Shown in pieces: positions 1-5,541 of a stretch of DNA of 5,634 nt. Source of the stretch: Acinetobacter sp. (GTDB lineage Bacteria; Pseudomonadota; Gammaproteobacteria; Pseudomonadales; Moraxellaceae); the NCBI GenBank assembly GCA_030152275.1, contig JASLHF010000076.1, positions 1-5,634 of the forward strand. The letters run 5' to 3'. Below the pieces are notes generated by a model. The model had not been told where the DNA came from. It was given only the letters and a program-made list of their open reading frames with translations, and searched no databases. Position numbers and translations under genes: made by a program. Position 1 is the first letter of the stretch. Every line of letters begins with the position of its first letter.

Positions 1-1167
1 CGAGTGCAGGACCGTACTCAGCAGCTGGCCAATGCGCTGGCCGAACAGCAGCTGGCGCGTGAAATGGCCGACAAAGCCAATATGTCTAAAAGCCGCTTCA
101 TTGCAGCCGCCAGCCATGACCTGCTGCAGCCGATGCACGCAGCCCGCTTGTTCAGCACTGCACTGGAACAGAGTGTACAAAGTGATGAAGACCGTAAAAC
201 TCTGCAGCAGCTCGACCGGGCGCTGCATGGCGCAGAAAGCATGCTCTCTGCCCTGCTGGATATTGCGCGCCTTGAAGGCGGCACAATTCAGCCTAAACGC
301 CAGTCCTATCCGCTGCATGACCTGCTCAGCGATTTAGAACTGCAGTTCAAGTCTATTGCGGCTCAGCGCGGCATCAAGTTCAGTGTGCATGACGCACAAT
401 TTTGGATTGATACCGACCCGCAGTGGATCCGCCGCATCATTCAGAATTTTGTCAGCAACGCGCTGCGCTATACTGCTCGCGGCCGTGTTGTGGTTGGCGT
501 GCTGCGGGCGGCCGGCAAACCGAACCATATCCGTATTGGCGTATGGGATACCGGTCCGGGCATTGCCGAAGAGCAGCGCATTAAGCTGTTTCAGGAATTT
601 GAACGCTGCGGGCATACCTCACCGTGGGGTGAACAAGGTCTGGGGCTTGGTTTAGCGATTGTACAGCGCATGACCAGCCTGCTGGACTATCCGGTACATG
701 TCTATTCAGAGCTGGGCAAAGGCTCATGCTTTATGATTGATGTGCCGATTGTAGAAGCGCCGAAAGTCACGGCAGCGCCAATTCAAGCGGTGCCGCTGAA
801 AACCAAAGCCTATAAAATTCTGTGTCTCGACAATGATGAAACCATTTTGGAAGGCATGTCCACCTTGCTGACCAAATGGGGCTATCAGGTGTTTAAAGCC
901 ACCGAGCCTGAACAGGCGCTGGACATGATTCAAACTGAAAATATTCAGGTTTGGCTGGTTGACCAGCACTTGAATAACAATAAAGTCGGTCTGGACTTCA
1001 TTTTAAGCAACCGGCAGGAAAATGTGCCGGCCGCGCTGATTACCGCCGATTCTGATCCAGAACTGCCACAGCGGTTAAAAGAGCTGAATATCGTGCTGCT
1101 GAAAAAACCGCTGAAGCCTGCTTCACTGCGGTCTTGGCTGTCTGGATTGAAAATTTCCAGCAGTTAA
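1..1167 (+). CDS. Hybrid sensor histidine kinase/response regulator, C-terminal part (5' end outside window)
   Basis: This is the C-terminal signalling core of a hybrid histidine kinase. The frame is open to the left edge (CGA precedes the GTG at 4), so that GTG is probably internal and the sensor region is missing. Residues are numbered from it. A short heptad-like linker (about 3-28) leads to the HisKA H-box ASHDLLQP with phospho-accepting His38. The ATPase domain shows an N-box with Asn148 and Asn152, the G1 box WDTGPGI at 181-187, an F-box (KLFQEFER) and the G2 box GLGLGLAIV at 212-220. After a linker, a receiver domain spans about 270-385, with acidic Asp276/Asp278, phospho-acceptor Asp320 and Lys368. 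All catalytic residues are present. The AAASHDLLQP H-box and the receiver start CLDNDETILEGM are typical of CrbS/MxtR- and NahK-type hybrids. In CrbS/MxtR the missing N-terminus is a sodium/solute-symporter-like membrane domain; that assignment here is inference. It is probably the partner of the regulator at 2446-3096. Confidence 0.93.
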   Translation, partial: RVQDRTQQLANALAEQQLAREMADKANMSKSRFIAAASHDLLQPMHAARLFSTALEQSVQSDEDRKTLQQLDRALHGAESMLSALLDIARLEGGTIQPKRQSYPLHDLLSDLELQFKSIAAQRGIKFSVHDAQFWIDTDPQWIRRIIQNFVSNALRYTARGRVVVGVLRAAGKPNHIRIGVWDTGPGIAEEQRIKLFQEFERCGHTSPWGEQGLGLGLAIVQRMTSLLDYPVHVYSELGKGSCFMIDVPIVEAPKVTAAPIQAVPLKTKAYKILCLDNDETILEGMSTLLTKWGYQVFKATEPEQALDMIQTENIQVWLVDQHLNNNKVGLDFILSNRQENVPAALITADSDPELPQRLKELNIVLLKKPLKPASLRSWLSGLKISSS

Positions 1168-1190
1168 TCTGCGCAAAATCGCAGCATAAC

Positions 1191-1224
1191 GCCTATTTTA
1201 TTCACATGAAATAGGCTTTTTTTT
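1191..1224 (+). terminator. Intrinsic terminator of the histidine kinase gene
   Basis: GCCTATTT (1191-1198) pairs perfectly with AAATAGGC (1209-1216), and eight T follow (1217-1224). The loop can pair further (T-G, A-T, T-A), leaving a tetraloop. It starts 24 bases after the kinase stop codon, so it should end that transcript and separate it from the next gene. Confidence 0.9.
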
Positions 1225-1340
1225 ACATCAAAAAGTCCGCAATATGCAGCCTGCTGGCGGAACATTTTGAAACATGTGCAAAAGCGTTCAAATTTCACCC
1301 TGCTCATGCATAAATTGGTGGCAAAAAGCATCAAATTAAA

Positions 1341-1355
1341 TTTGCCTATGGCAAA
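1341..1355. repeat. Small inverted repeat, possible operator
   Basis: TTTGCC and GGCAAA are perfect 6-base arms around TAT. The right arm belongs to a TGGCAAAAA word that also occurs exactly 30 bases upstream at 1319. Three related half-sites in 40 bases upstream of a gene suggest a protein-binding site, but no regulator can be named. It has no T-tract on the + strand, so it does not look like a terminator. Confidence 0.3.
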
Positions 1356-1399
1356 AAATACCGGCCGCAGACGCACACTTGGTTACAATAAAAAAAGTC

Positions 1400-1427
1400 T
1401 TGTTTTTACAAACAATATTATGATAAT
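1400..1427 (+). promoter_or_regulatory. Weak sigma70-like promoter candidate for the 1576-2343 gene
   Basis: TTGTTT (1400-1405) and GATAAT (1422-1427) are 16 bases apart. The -10 matches 5 of 6 consensus positions, the -35 only 3 of 6. Transcription would start near 1434 and leave a leader of about 140 bases. Overlapping AT-rich hexamers such as TATTAT (1416-1421) could serve instead. Confidence 0.25.
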
Positions 1428-1575
1428 CAAAACGATGTAGAACTTTAGTCGTATTTCTAACCCCCTCTATCCGGCCTAAAAATGGCATAAGAAATGGTCA
1501 GTTTTTTCAGCATCCAGCAGCGCATTTCCCTTGCTGAATATCCAGCTGATCGGCAGCCTCTAACGGAGTTGAATT

Positions 1576-2343
1576 ATGAATATTTCTGAATCTGTACCGC
1601 ATGGCGTGCACCGCACGCAGCAATTTCACCGTGAATACGGCGCCAATGCCATGTTGCCGGCCATCTGCTGGCAAACTGTTTTTCCTCACAGCAAACTGAC
1701 CGAAACTCACGTGCAGGCGCTGGATACTCTGTACCAAAGCGCCGTACCTTTGGCGCTGCAGGTGTTTGATGAACTGAACTTTGATGTGTTTGCGCCATCA
1801 GCCTATGAGCCGAAAGGCTTAGGCCTGTTTGAACGGCTGTCGCAGCAGGAAGAAAAATTGCTGCAGCGGCTGGAGGCAGAATCTAAAGATCTGAATGACC
1901 GCACCCGCCATCAAATCTGGAGCATGCTGCTGCGCGGCGGCGCTGTTCTGGTATTTAAAGCCTGGCTAGGCAAAGTCAAAACCGGGCAAGACCAGCTGGA
2001 TACTTCACAGTTTGATGAGCTGTCTGAGCTGCTGTTTATCAAAACCTCGCCGTTTGAACTGGCAGAGCGGCTGGGCGTCGATGTTAATTCTCCGGAAGAT
2101 CATATCTTCCTGATGTACGGCAATGATGTATATCTCGACCGCTTCAACAGTCTGGAAACGGCTGCCCTGTTTGTCGACATGGGAGTCTATGACGCAGCTT
2201 TCCTCAGCCTGCGCGATGACCGGGTTGCAGAATACTTAAAAGCCAAAGGCTATGTCACCGATGAGCAGATTGATGAGCTGCAGTGCGCTTTGAATCCGCT
2301 GTTCTGCACAGATTTAACGCCAAAACAGGACTATATTGCCTAA
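1576..2343 (+). CDS. Uncharacterised 255-residue protein beside a two-component regulator
   Basis: I do not recognise this protein. The start is well supported: GGAG (1565-1568) lies 7 bases before the ATG, and an in-frame TGA at 1570-1572 rules out an earlier start. There is no signal peptide and no clear membrane helix. It looks cytosolic, acidic overall and mostly helical, with a charged, coiled-coil-like segment at about 89-107 followed by a more hydrophobic patch (RGGAVLVFKAWLG, 120-132). The C-terminal third carries two cysteines, in CALNPLFC. No catalytic signature, nucleotide-binding loop, zinc motif or HTH is evident. Codon use is CTG-rich like the kinase and regulator, so it looks native and expressed. 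The kinase terminator separates it from the gene upstream, and it converges on the response regulator with a shared terminator. An accessory role in that signalling pathway is possible, but only position suggests it. Confidence 0.85.
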   Translation: MNISESVPHGVHRTQQFHREYGANAMLPAICWQTVFPHSKLTETHVQALDTLYQSAVPLALQVFDELNFDVFAPSAYEPKGLGLFERLSQQEEKLLQRLEAESKDLNDRTRHQIWSMLLRGGAVLVFKAWLGKVKTGQDQLDTSQFDELSELLFIKTSPFELAERLGVDVNSPEDHIFLMYGNDVYLDRFNSLETAALFVDMGVYDAAFLSLRDDRVAEYLKAKGYVTDEQIDELQCALNPLFCTDLTPKQDYIA

Positions 2344-2401
2344 AACGGATAACGGCATGCGGATGCTGCAGCGCTAAAATTCACGATAACCGCCAAAACT
2401 A

Positions 2402-2427
2402 AAAAAGGCCTCTTCAGAGGCCTTTTT
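2402..2427. terminator. Bidirectional terminator between the unknown gene and the response regulator
   Basis: GGCCTC (2407-2412) pairs with GAGGCC (2417-2422) around a TTCA loop. Five A precede and five T follow, so both strands read as GC stem plus U-tract. It lies 58 bases past the rightward stop and 18 bases past the leftward stop, and fits both convergent genes. Confidence 0.9.
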
Positions 2428-2445
2428 GCTGTTGCACGGGCAACA

Positions 2446-3096
2446 TTACATTTTCTTTTCTTCAATATTCAGCGCATTAATGGCCAGTACTGCCTGTGTG
2501 CGGTTCTGCACGCCCAGTTTACGGAAAATTGCAGTGACATGCGCTTTAATGGTTGCTTCCGATACATCCAGCTCATAGGCAATCTGCTTATTGAGCAGGC
2601 CTTCTGCCACCATCATCAATACACGGAACTGCTGCGGGGTCAATGACTGAATACGTTCCGCCAGCGCCGTTTCATCAGCCGCGCGCGGATCAAAGCTGAC
2701 ATTGGCTGGCAGATTTGGCGGCAGCCAAATTTCGCCTTCCAGCACTTGGCGGATCGCTTCGCCAATATGGCTGGGATGGGCAGACTTTGGAATATAGCCC
2801 ATTGCGCCATGCGCAATTGCGCGCTGAATAATTGATGTTTCTTCGTGTGCCGAAACCACAATAATCGGCAAAGACGGATACTGTGCACGGACATGAACTA
2901 AAGCTGAAAAGCCTGATGCGCCCGGCAAGTTTAAATCCAGCAGGACTAAATCCGGCTCAGGGCCATTTTCCAAACGTTCATAAAATTCGTTTACTGCCGC
3001 AGTTTCATGGATTTGAGCTTGCGGCAAACTGTAACGTACAGCTTGAATCAGCGCATGACGGAACAGCGGATGATCATCAACGATTAATATATTCAT
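2446..3096 (-). CDS. NarL/LuxR-family response regulator, CrbR/ErdR-like
   Basis: This is a DNA-binding transcription factor controlled by phosphorylation; its 216 residues are a normal full length for the family. The receiver domain (about 1-120) starts directly at MNILIVDDHPLF, which supports the chosen start. It has acidic Asp7/Asp8, phospho-acceptor Asp54 in LLDLNLPG, Ser82 at the Thr/Ser switch position and Lys104 in the PKS motif. The C-terminal LuxR-type HTH (about 150-208) carries LTPQQ, NKQIAYELDVSEATIKAHV and RKLGVQNRTQA. The receiver and HTH wording resembles CrbR/ErdR and AgmR-type regulators, which act with hybrid kinases like the one at the left edge on acetate or alcohol metabolism genes. 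The subfamily is inference; the general class is certain. No good Shine-Dalgarno sequence precedes the ATG. A perfect inverted repeat lies about 93-111 bases upstream of the start codon. Confidence 0.95.
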   Translation of the reverse strand: MNILIVDDHPLFRHALIQAVRYSLPQAQIHETAAVNEFYERLENGPEPDLVLLDLNLPGASGFSALVHVRAQYPSLPIIVVSAHEETSIIQRAIAHGAMGYIPKSAHPSHIGEAIRQVLEGEIWLPPNLPANVSFDPRAADETALAERIQSLTPQQFRVLMMVAEGLLNKQIAYELDVSEATIKAHVTAIFRKLGVQNRTQAVLAINALNIEEKKM

Positions 3097-3131
3097 AAGC
3101 AGCGTGAAAGATCTTTGTGCACAGTAACCCT

Positions 3132-3160
3132 ATTCTAACCACACATGAGGGATTAAGGAT
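3132..3160 (-). promoter_or_regulatory. Candidate promoter of the response regulator
   Basis: Read on the minus strand, TAGAAT (3132-3137) matches 5 of 6 positions of a sigma70 -10 box, 35 bases before the start codon. The matching -35 region (around 3155-3160, ATCCTT) is poor, so an activator may be needed, or the real promoter may lie elsewhere. Confidence 0.35.
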
Positions 3161-3188
3161 ACGCAAGTTATAACTATTTTTTTATGAA

Positions 3189-3207
3189 TGTGCAGATTTA
3201 CTGCACA
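3189..3207. repeat. Perfect 7+7 inverted repeat, candidate operator
   Basis: TGTGCAG and CTGCACA flank ATTTA. The two-fold symmetry suits a dimeric regulator. It lies upstream of the regulator's candidate promoter, where an activator could sit, and 264 bases before the FMN reductase start. It does not fit the CRP spacing (TGTGA-N6-TCACA) or the LexA box. Autoregulation by the adjacent response regulator is one possibility, unproven. Confidence 0.5.
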
Positions 3208-3404
3208 AATTATTCGGTTTTTGTTTATTTCGTTAAATATTCATTTCAAATCATTTTTTCATATAAATTTTATCTTTGGGTTGGAAATCCTTATCAAAAT
3301 TTAAGATAAATCTAAAATTCAATTAATTAGCCCACATTAATTATTTTATATTTCACATAAGTCAGTATATCTCAAAATTAGATAAGGTTTAGATTTTTGC
3401 TTAT

Positions 3405-3433
3405 TTTACAGAATTAAGCGCTTTGGCATTAAT
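3405..3433 (+). promoter_or_regulatory. Candidate sigma70 promoter of the msuE-sfnG operon
   Basis: TTTACA (3405-3410, 5 of 6 matches) and ATTAAT (3428-3433, 4 of 6) are separated by 17 bases. This would start transcription near 3440, giving a leader of about 30 bases. The duplicated GGCATT overlaps and follows the -10. In Pseudomonas putida sfnG is under sigma54 and SfnR, but no correctly spaced -24/-12 site was found here. Confidence 0.35.
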
Positions 3434-3471
3434 AACAGGCATTCCAAACGAAATTCTAAATTAGGATTAAA

Positions 3472-4206
3472 ATGTCTCTTTTAAATACACAAAACCCCTT
3501 AAATATTGTGGCTGTATCCGGCGGTCTAAATAACCCGTCAAAAACGGAAGCATTGGTTCAAGCCATTATTGACGAACTCGGCGATGCAACACCTATCAAT
3601 GTGCATTTCATCAAGTTCAGCGAAATTGGCAATCTATTGGGTGGTGCAATTGACCGCAACCAACTGCCGCAGCGCGTGCAGGATGATTTAGCTGCGGTCG
3701 AAGCTGCAGATGCATTAATTGTAGGTACACCTGTGTACCGAGCTTCATTCACTGGTTTATTTAAGCATTTCTTTGACTTTGTTGAACAAACAGCCTTGGT
3801 GGACGTGCCTGTTTTACTTGCAGCTTCAGGCGGTTCTGAACGTCATGCACTGGTACTTGAGCACCAATTACGCCCACTGTTCAGCTTCTTCCAAGCACAA
3901 ACCCTGCCAATTGGTGTATATGCCACCGATAAAGACTTCACCCCTGAATACACCATTCACAGTGCATTATTACGTGACCGTATTACCCTTGCCGTTGCAC
4001 GTGCGTTACCAATTTTTGAATGGGCGCCTGCAAAAGGCCAACGTGCTGAAGTCGTGAAAGAAAAATCACAGCAAGCCAACCAAAACTTGGGCATTAATAA
4101 ACAAATCGAACAAGAAGACGTGCTTCCCTCTGCTGCCGTGCCAAGTTTGGATGCAGCTGAGGCTCGCCTGCACAGTAAAAAATCACCACAAACACAAGTC
4201 GCTTAA
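3472..4206 (+). CDS. msuE: NAD(P)H-dependent FMN reductase, MsuE type
   Basis: This cytosolic flavodoxin-fold enzyme reduces FMN with NAD(P)H and should hand FMNH2 to the monooxygenase encoded next. The N-terminal phosphate-binding loop VSGGLNNPSKTEAL (15-28) and the GTPVYRASFTGLFKHFFD segment (85-102), which contacts the flavin ring in this family, are both clear. ASGGSERHALVLEHQLRPL (118-136) is typical of the SsuE/MsuE group. AGGA (3463-3466) lies 5 bases before the ATG. The conserved domain ends near Trp184, close to the usual total length of about 185-190 residues. The remaining 60 residues form a hydrophilic tail rich in Gln, Glu, Lys, Ala and Ser, probably disordered. The msuE name follows from pairing with sfnG; an SsuE-like or other FMN reductase name would fit the domain equally well. 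Confidence 0.88.
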   Translation: MSLLNTQNPLNIVAVSGGLNNPSKTEALVQAIIDELGDATPINVHFIKFSEIGNLLGGAIDRNQLPQRVQDDLAAVEAADALIVGTPVYRASFTGLFKHFFDFVEQTALVDVPVLLAASGGSERHALVLEHQLRPLFSFFQAQTLPIGVYATDKDFTPEYTIHSALLRDRITLAVARALPIFEWAPAKGQRAEVVKEKSQQANQNLGINKQIEQEDVLPSAAVPSLDAAEARLHSKKSPQTQVA

Positions 4207-4242
4207 TGCTGCATTCGCACTTAGCTCCAGAGGGTTTGCAAA

Positions 4243-5349
4243 ATGTCCATAGAAAATAAAAATATTCGATTTGCCTATTGGGTGCCAAACGTCAGCGGCG
4301 GTTTGGTGGTAAGCAACATTGAACAGCGTACCGACTGGAGTTATGACTACAACGTGCGTTTGGCGCAAGCCGCGGAAAAAAGCGGCTTCGAATATGCCTT
4401 GACGCAAATTCGTTTCACCGCAGGTTATAACGCAGAAAATCAGCACGAATCAGTTAGCTTCAGTCATGGTATTTTAGCCAAAACAGAAAAGCTCAAAGTG
4501 ATTGCTGCGATTTTGCCAGGCCCTTGGAAACCTGCTTTGGCCGCGAAACAATTGGCCACCATTGACCATCTAAGCAATGGCCGTATTGCCATTAATGTCG
4601 TGAGTGGTTGGTTCCGCGGTGAATTTGATGCCATCGGTGAAGAATGGCCTGAGCACGACCAACGTTATGCACGTTCTGAAGAATTTATCCGTAGCTTAAA
4701 AGGCGTTTGGACTCAAAATAACTTTAATTTTGATGGCAAGTATTACCAGTTTAAAGACTACACGCTGTCGCCTAAACCCATCCAAAAGCCACATATCGAG
4801 ATTTTCCAAGGCGGAAGTTCACGCGCAGCGCGTGATATGGCTTCACGTGTATCAGATTGGTATTTCACCAATGGCAATACCCCCGCCGAGTTGAAAAAAC
4901 AAATTGATGATATTCGTGAAAAAGCCAAAGCCAATCATCATCAGGTGAAAATTGGCGTGAATGCCTTTGTGATTGCCCGCGATACCAAAGAAGAAGCGCA
5001 AGCGGTACTGCAAGAAATCATTGCCAAAGCCAATATCCAAGCCGTGAATTCATTTGGTGATGCGACACGTGAAGCAGGTGCTGCCACGGCTGAAGGCGAA
5101 GGTAACTGGGCAAAATCGACTTTTGAAGATCTGGTACAGTATAACGATGGTTTTAAAACCAACTTAATTGGCACACCACAGCAAATTGCTGAACGCATCG
5201 TTGAATTGAAAAGCGTTGGAGTTGATCTGGTACTTTCTGGCTTCTTACACTTTATTGAAGAAGTTGAATACTTCGGTGAAAAAGTGTTGCCACTGGTTCG
5301 TGAACTTGAAGCACAACAGCAGCAAGTTGTGTCAGCAAAATCAGCTTAA
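4243..5349 (+). CDS. sfnG: FMNH2-dependent dimethylsulfone monooxygenase
   Basis: SfnG is a cytosolic two-component flavin monooxygenase that cleaves dimethyl sulfone with FMNH2 and O2 to methanesulfinate and formaldehyde (EC 1.14.14.35), so dimethyl sulfide-derived sulfur can be used when sulfate is scarce. The 368 residues form one bacterial luciferase-like TIM barrel. The N-terminus FAYWVPNVSGGLVVS (10-24) is an SfnG hallmark. TQIRF (54-58), QHESVSFSH (67-75), VVSGWFRGEF (119-128), the HDQRYARSEEF helix (138-148) and FQGGSSRAAR (188-197) follow the SsuD/SfnG pattern around the flavin and substrate pocket. SfnG as I recall it from Pseudomonas is nearly the same length and reads very similarly. 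GAGGG (4230-4234) sits 8 bases before the ATG. The gene lies 36 bases after msuE with no terminator between, so the two are an operon; a terminator follows at 5415. Confidence 0.96.
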   Translation: MSIENKNIRFAYWVPNVSGGLVVSNIEQRTDWSYDYNVRLAQAAEKSGFEYALTQIRFTAGYNAENQHESVSFSHGILAKTEKLKVIAAILPGPWKPALAAKQLATIDHLSNGRIAINVVSGWFRGEFDAIGEEWPEHDQRYARSEEFIRSLKGVWTQNNFNFDGKYYQFKDYTLSPKPIQKPHIEIFQGGSSRAARDMASRVSDWYFTNGNTPAELKKQIDDIREKAKANHHQVKIGVNAFVIARDTKEEAQAVLQEIIAKANIQAVNSFGDATREAGAATAEGEGNWAKSTFEDLVQYNDGFKTNLIGTPQQIAERIVELKSVGVDLVLSGFLHFIEEVEYFGEKVLPLVRELEAQQQQVVSAKSA

Positions 5350-5414
5350 ACTTGATGCCGCACAAGCACGCGTGATCAGCATAATAAGCACACATGGTTA
5401 ACACTGCTTTGTCG

Positions 5415-5444
5415 CCCCCAAGGCTCGGCTTGGGGGATTTTTTT
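5415..5444 (+). terminator. Intrinsic terminator of the msuE-sfnG operon
   Basis: CCCCCAAG (5415-5422) pairs perfectly with CTTGGGGG (5429-5436) around a six-base loop, and seven T follow at 5438-5444. It starts 65 bases after the sfnG stop codon and should end the operon. Confidence 0.92.
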
Positions 5445-5510
5445 ATTGTCAGGATGACAGTAAACAGGCTAAAGCGAGTAAAGAGCAAGCCTAATAAAAT
5501 CAGCGGCAAA

Positions 5511-5541
5511 GAAAAAGCCCGACATCCTGTCGGGCTTTTTC
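5511..5541. terminator. Second, bidirectional intrinsic terminator
   Basis: GCCCGACA (5517-5524) pairs with TGTCGGGC (5528-5535) around TCC. Five A before and five T after extend the palindrome to 14 bases per arm (5511-5541). Either strand gives a GC stem plus U-tract. It may back up the 5415 terminator and may serve a leftward gene beyond the right edge. Confidence 0.88.

Larger units (their letters stand above)
1168..1575. other. 408-base non-coding stretch between kinase and unknown gene
   Basis: After the kinase terminator this stretch holds no convincing gene. It contains two TGGCAAAAA direct repeats (1319-1327 and 1349-1357), a TTTGCC-TAT-GGCAAA inverted repeat (1341-1355), a weak promoter candidate near 1400-1427, and a 31-codon open frame (1494-1589) that runs into the next gene. 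A leader of more than 130 bases is possible for the downstream gene. I see no tRNA-like or clear riboswitch-like fold. Confidence 0.6.
3097..3471. other. AT-rich divergent intergenic region
   Basis: These 375 bases separate the leftward regulator from the rightward sulfur operon. Most of 3165-3420 is strikingly AT-rich compared with the flanking genes. Besides the 3189-3207 palindrome it has looser repeats: TTTATCTT (3269-3276) with AAGATAAA (3303-3310), and GGCATT twice (3425-3430, 3438-3443). In DNA this AT-rich the TTTATCTT pair could be chance. No open reading frame with a plausible ribosome binding site was found. Confidence 0.6.

Noticed and set aside
4..1167. GTG at 4 as the true start of the kinase
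   Set aside because: The frame is open upstream of it, no sensor domain is included, and it begins in the middle of a linker helix; the gene is cut by the window edge.
1164..1376. Leftward 70-codon open frame in the intergenic region
   Set aside because: It crosses the kinase terminator, has non-coding-like composition and no recognisable domain or ribosome binding site.
1574..1798. Antisense open frames within the unknown gene
   Set aside because: They are reverse-strand shadows of a gene with a strong ribosome binding site and matching codon use.
3189..3207. CRP/Vfr-type binding site at the palindrome
   Set aside because: The TGTG and CACA ends fit loosely, but the site is 19 bases long with CAG inside the left arm, whereas the CRP pattern is TGTGA-N6-TCACA in 16 bases.
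3269..3310. TTTATCTT/AAGATAAA as a regulatory stem-loop
   Set aside because: Eight-base arms of nearly pure A and T, separated by 26 bases in very AT-rich DNA, are easily expected by chance.
3386..3400. Possible sigma54 -24/-12 promoter for the sulfur operon (GG at 3386, GC at 3399)
   Set aside because: Sigma54 promoters need the GG and GC doublets 12 bases apart. Here they are 13 apart, and the flanking bases match poorly.
3424..3442. TGGCAT...GGCAT as a second sigma54 candidate
   Set aside because: The doublets at 3425 and 3439 are 14 bases apart, outside the strict spacing; it is better read as a short direct repeat.
4852..5198. Antisense open frames inside sfnG
   Set aside because: SfnG is unmistakable on the + strand; these frames have no ribosome binding site or family resemblance.
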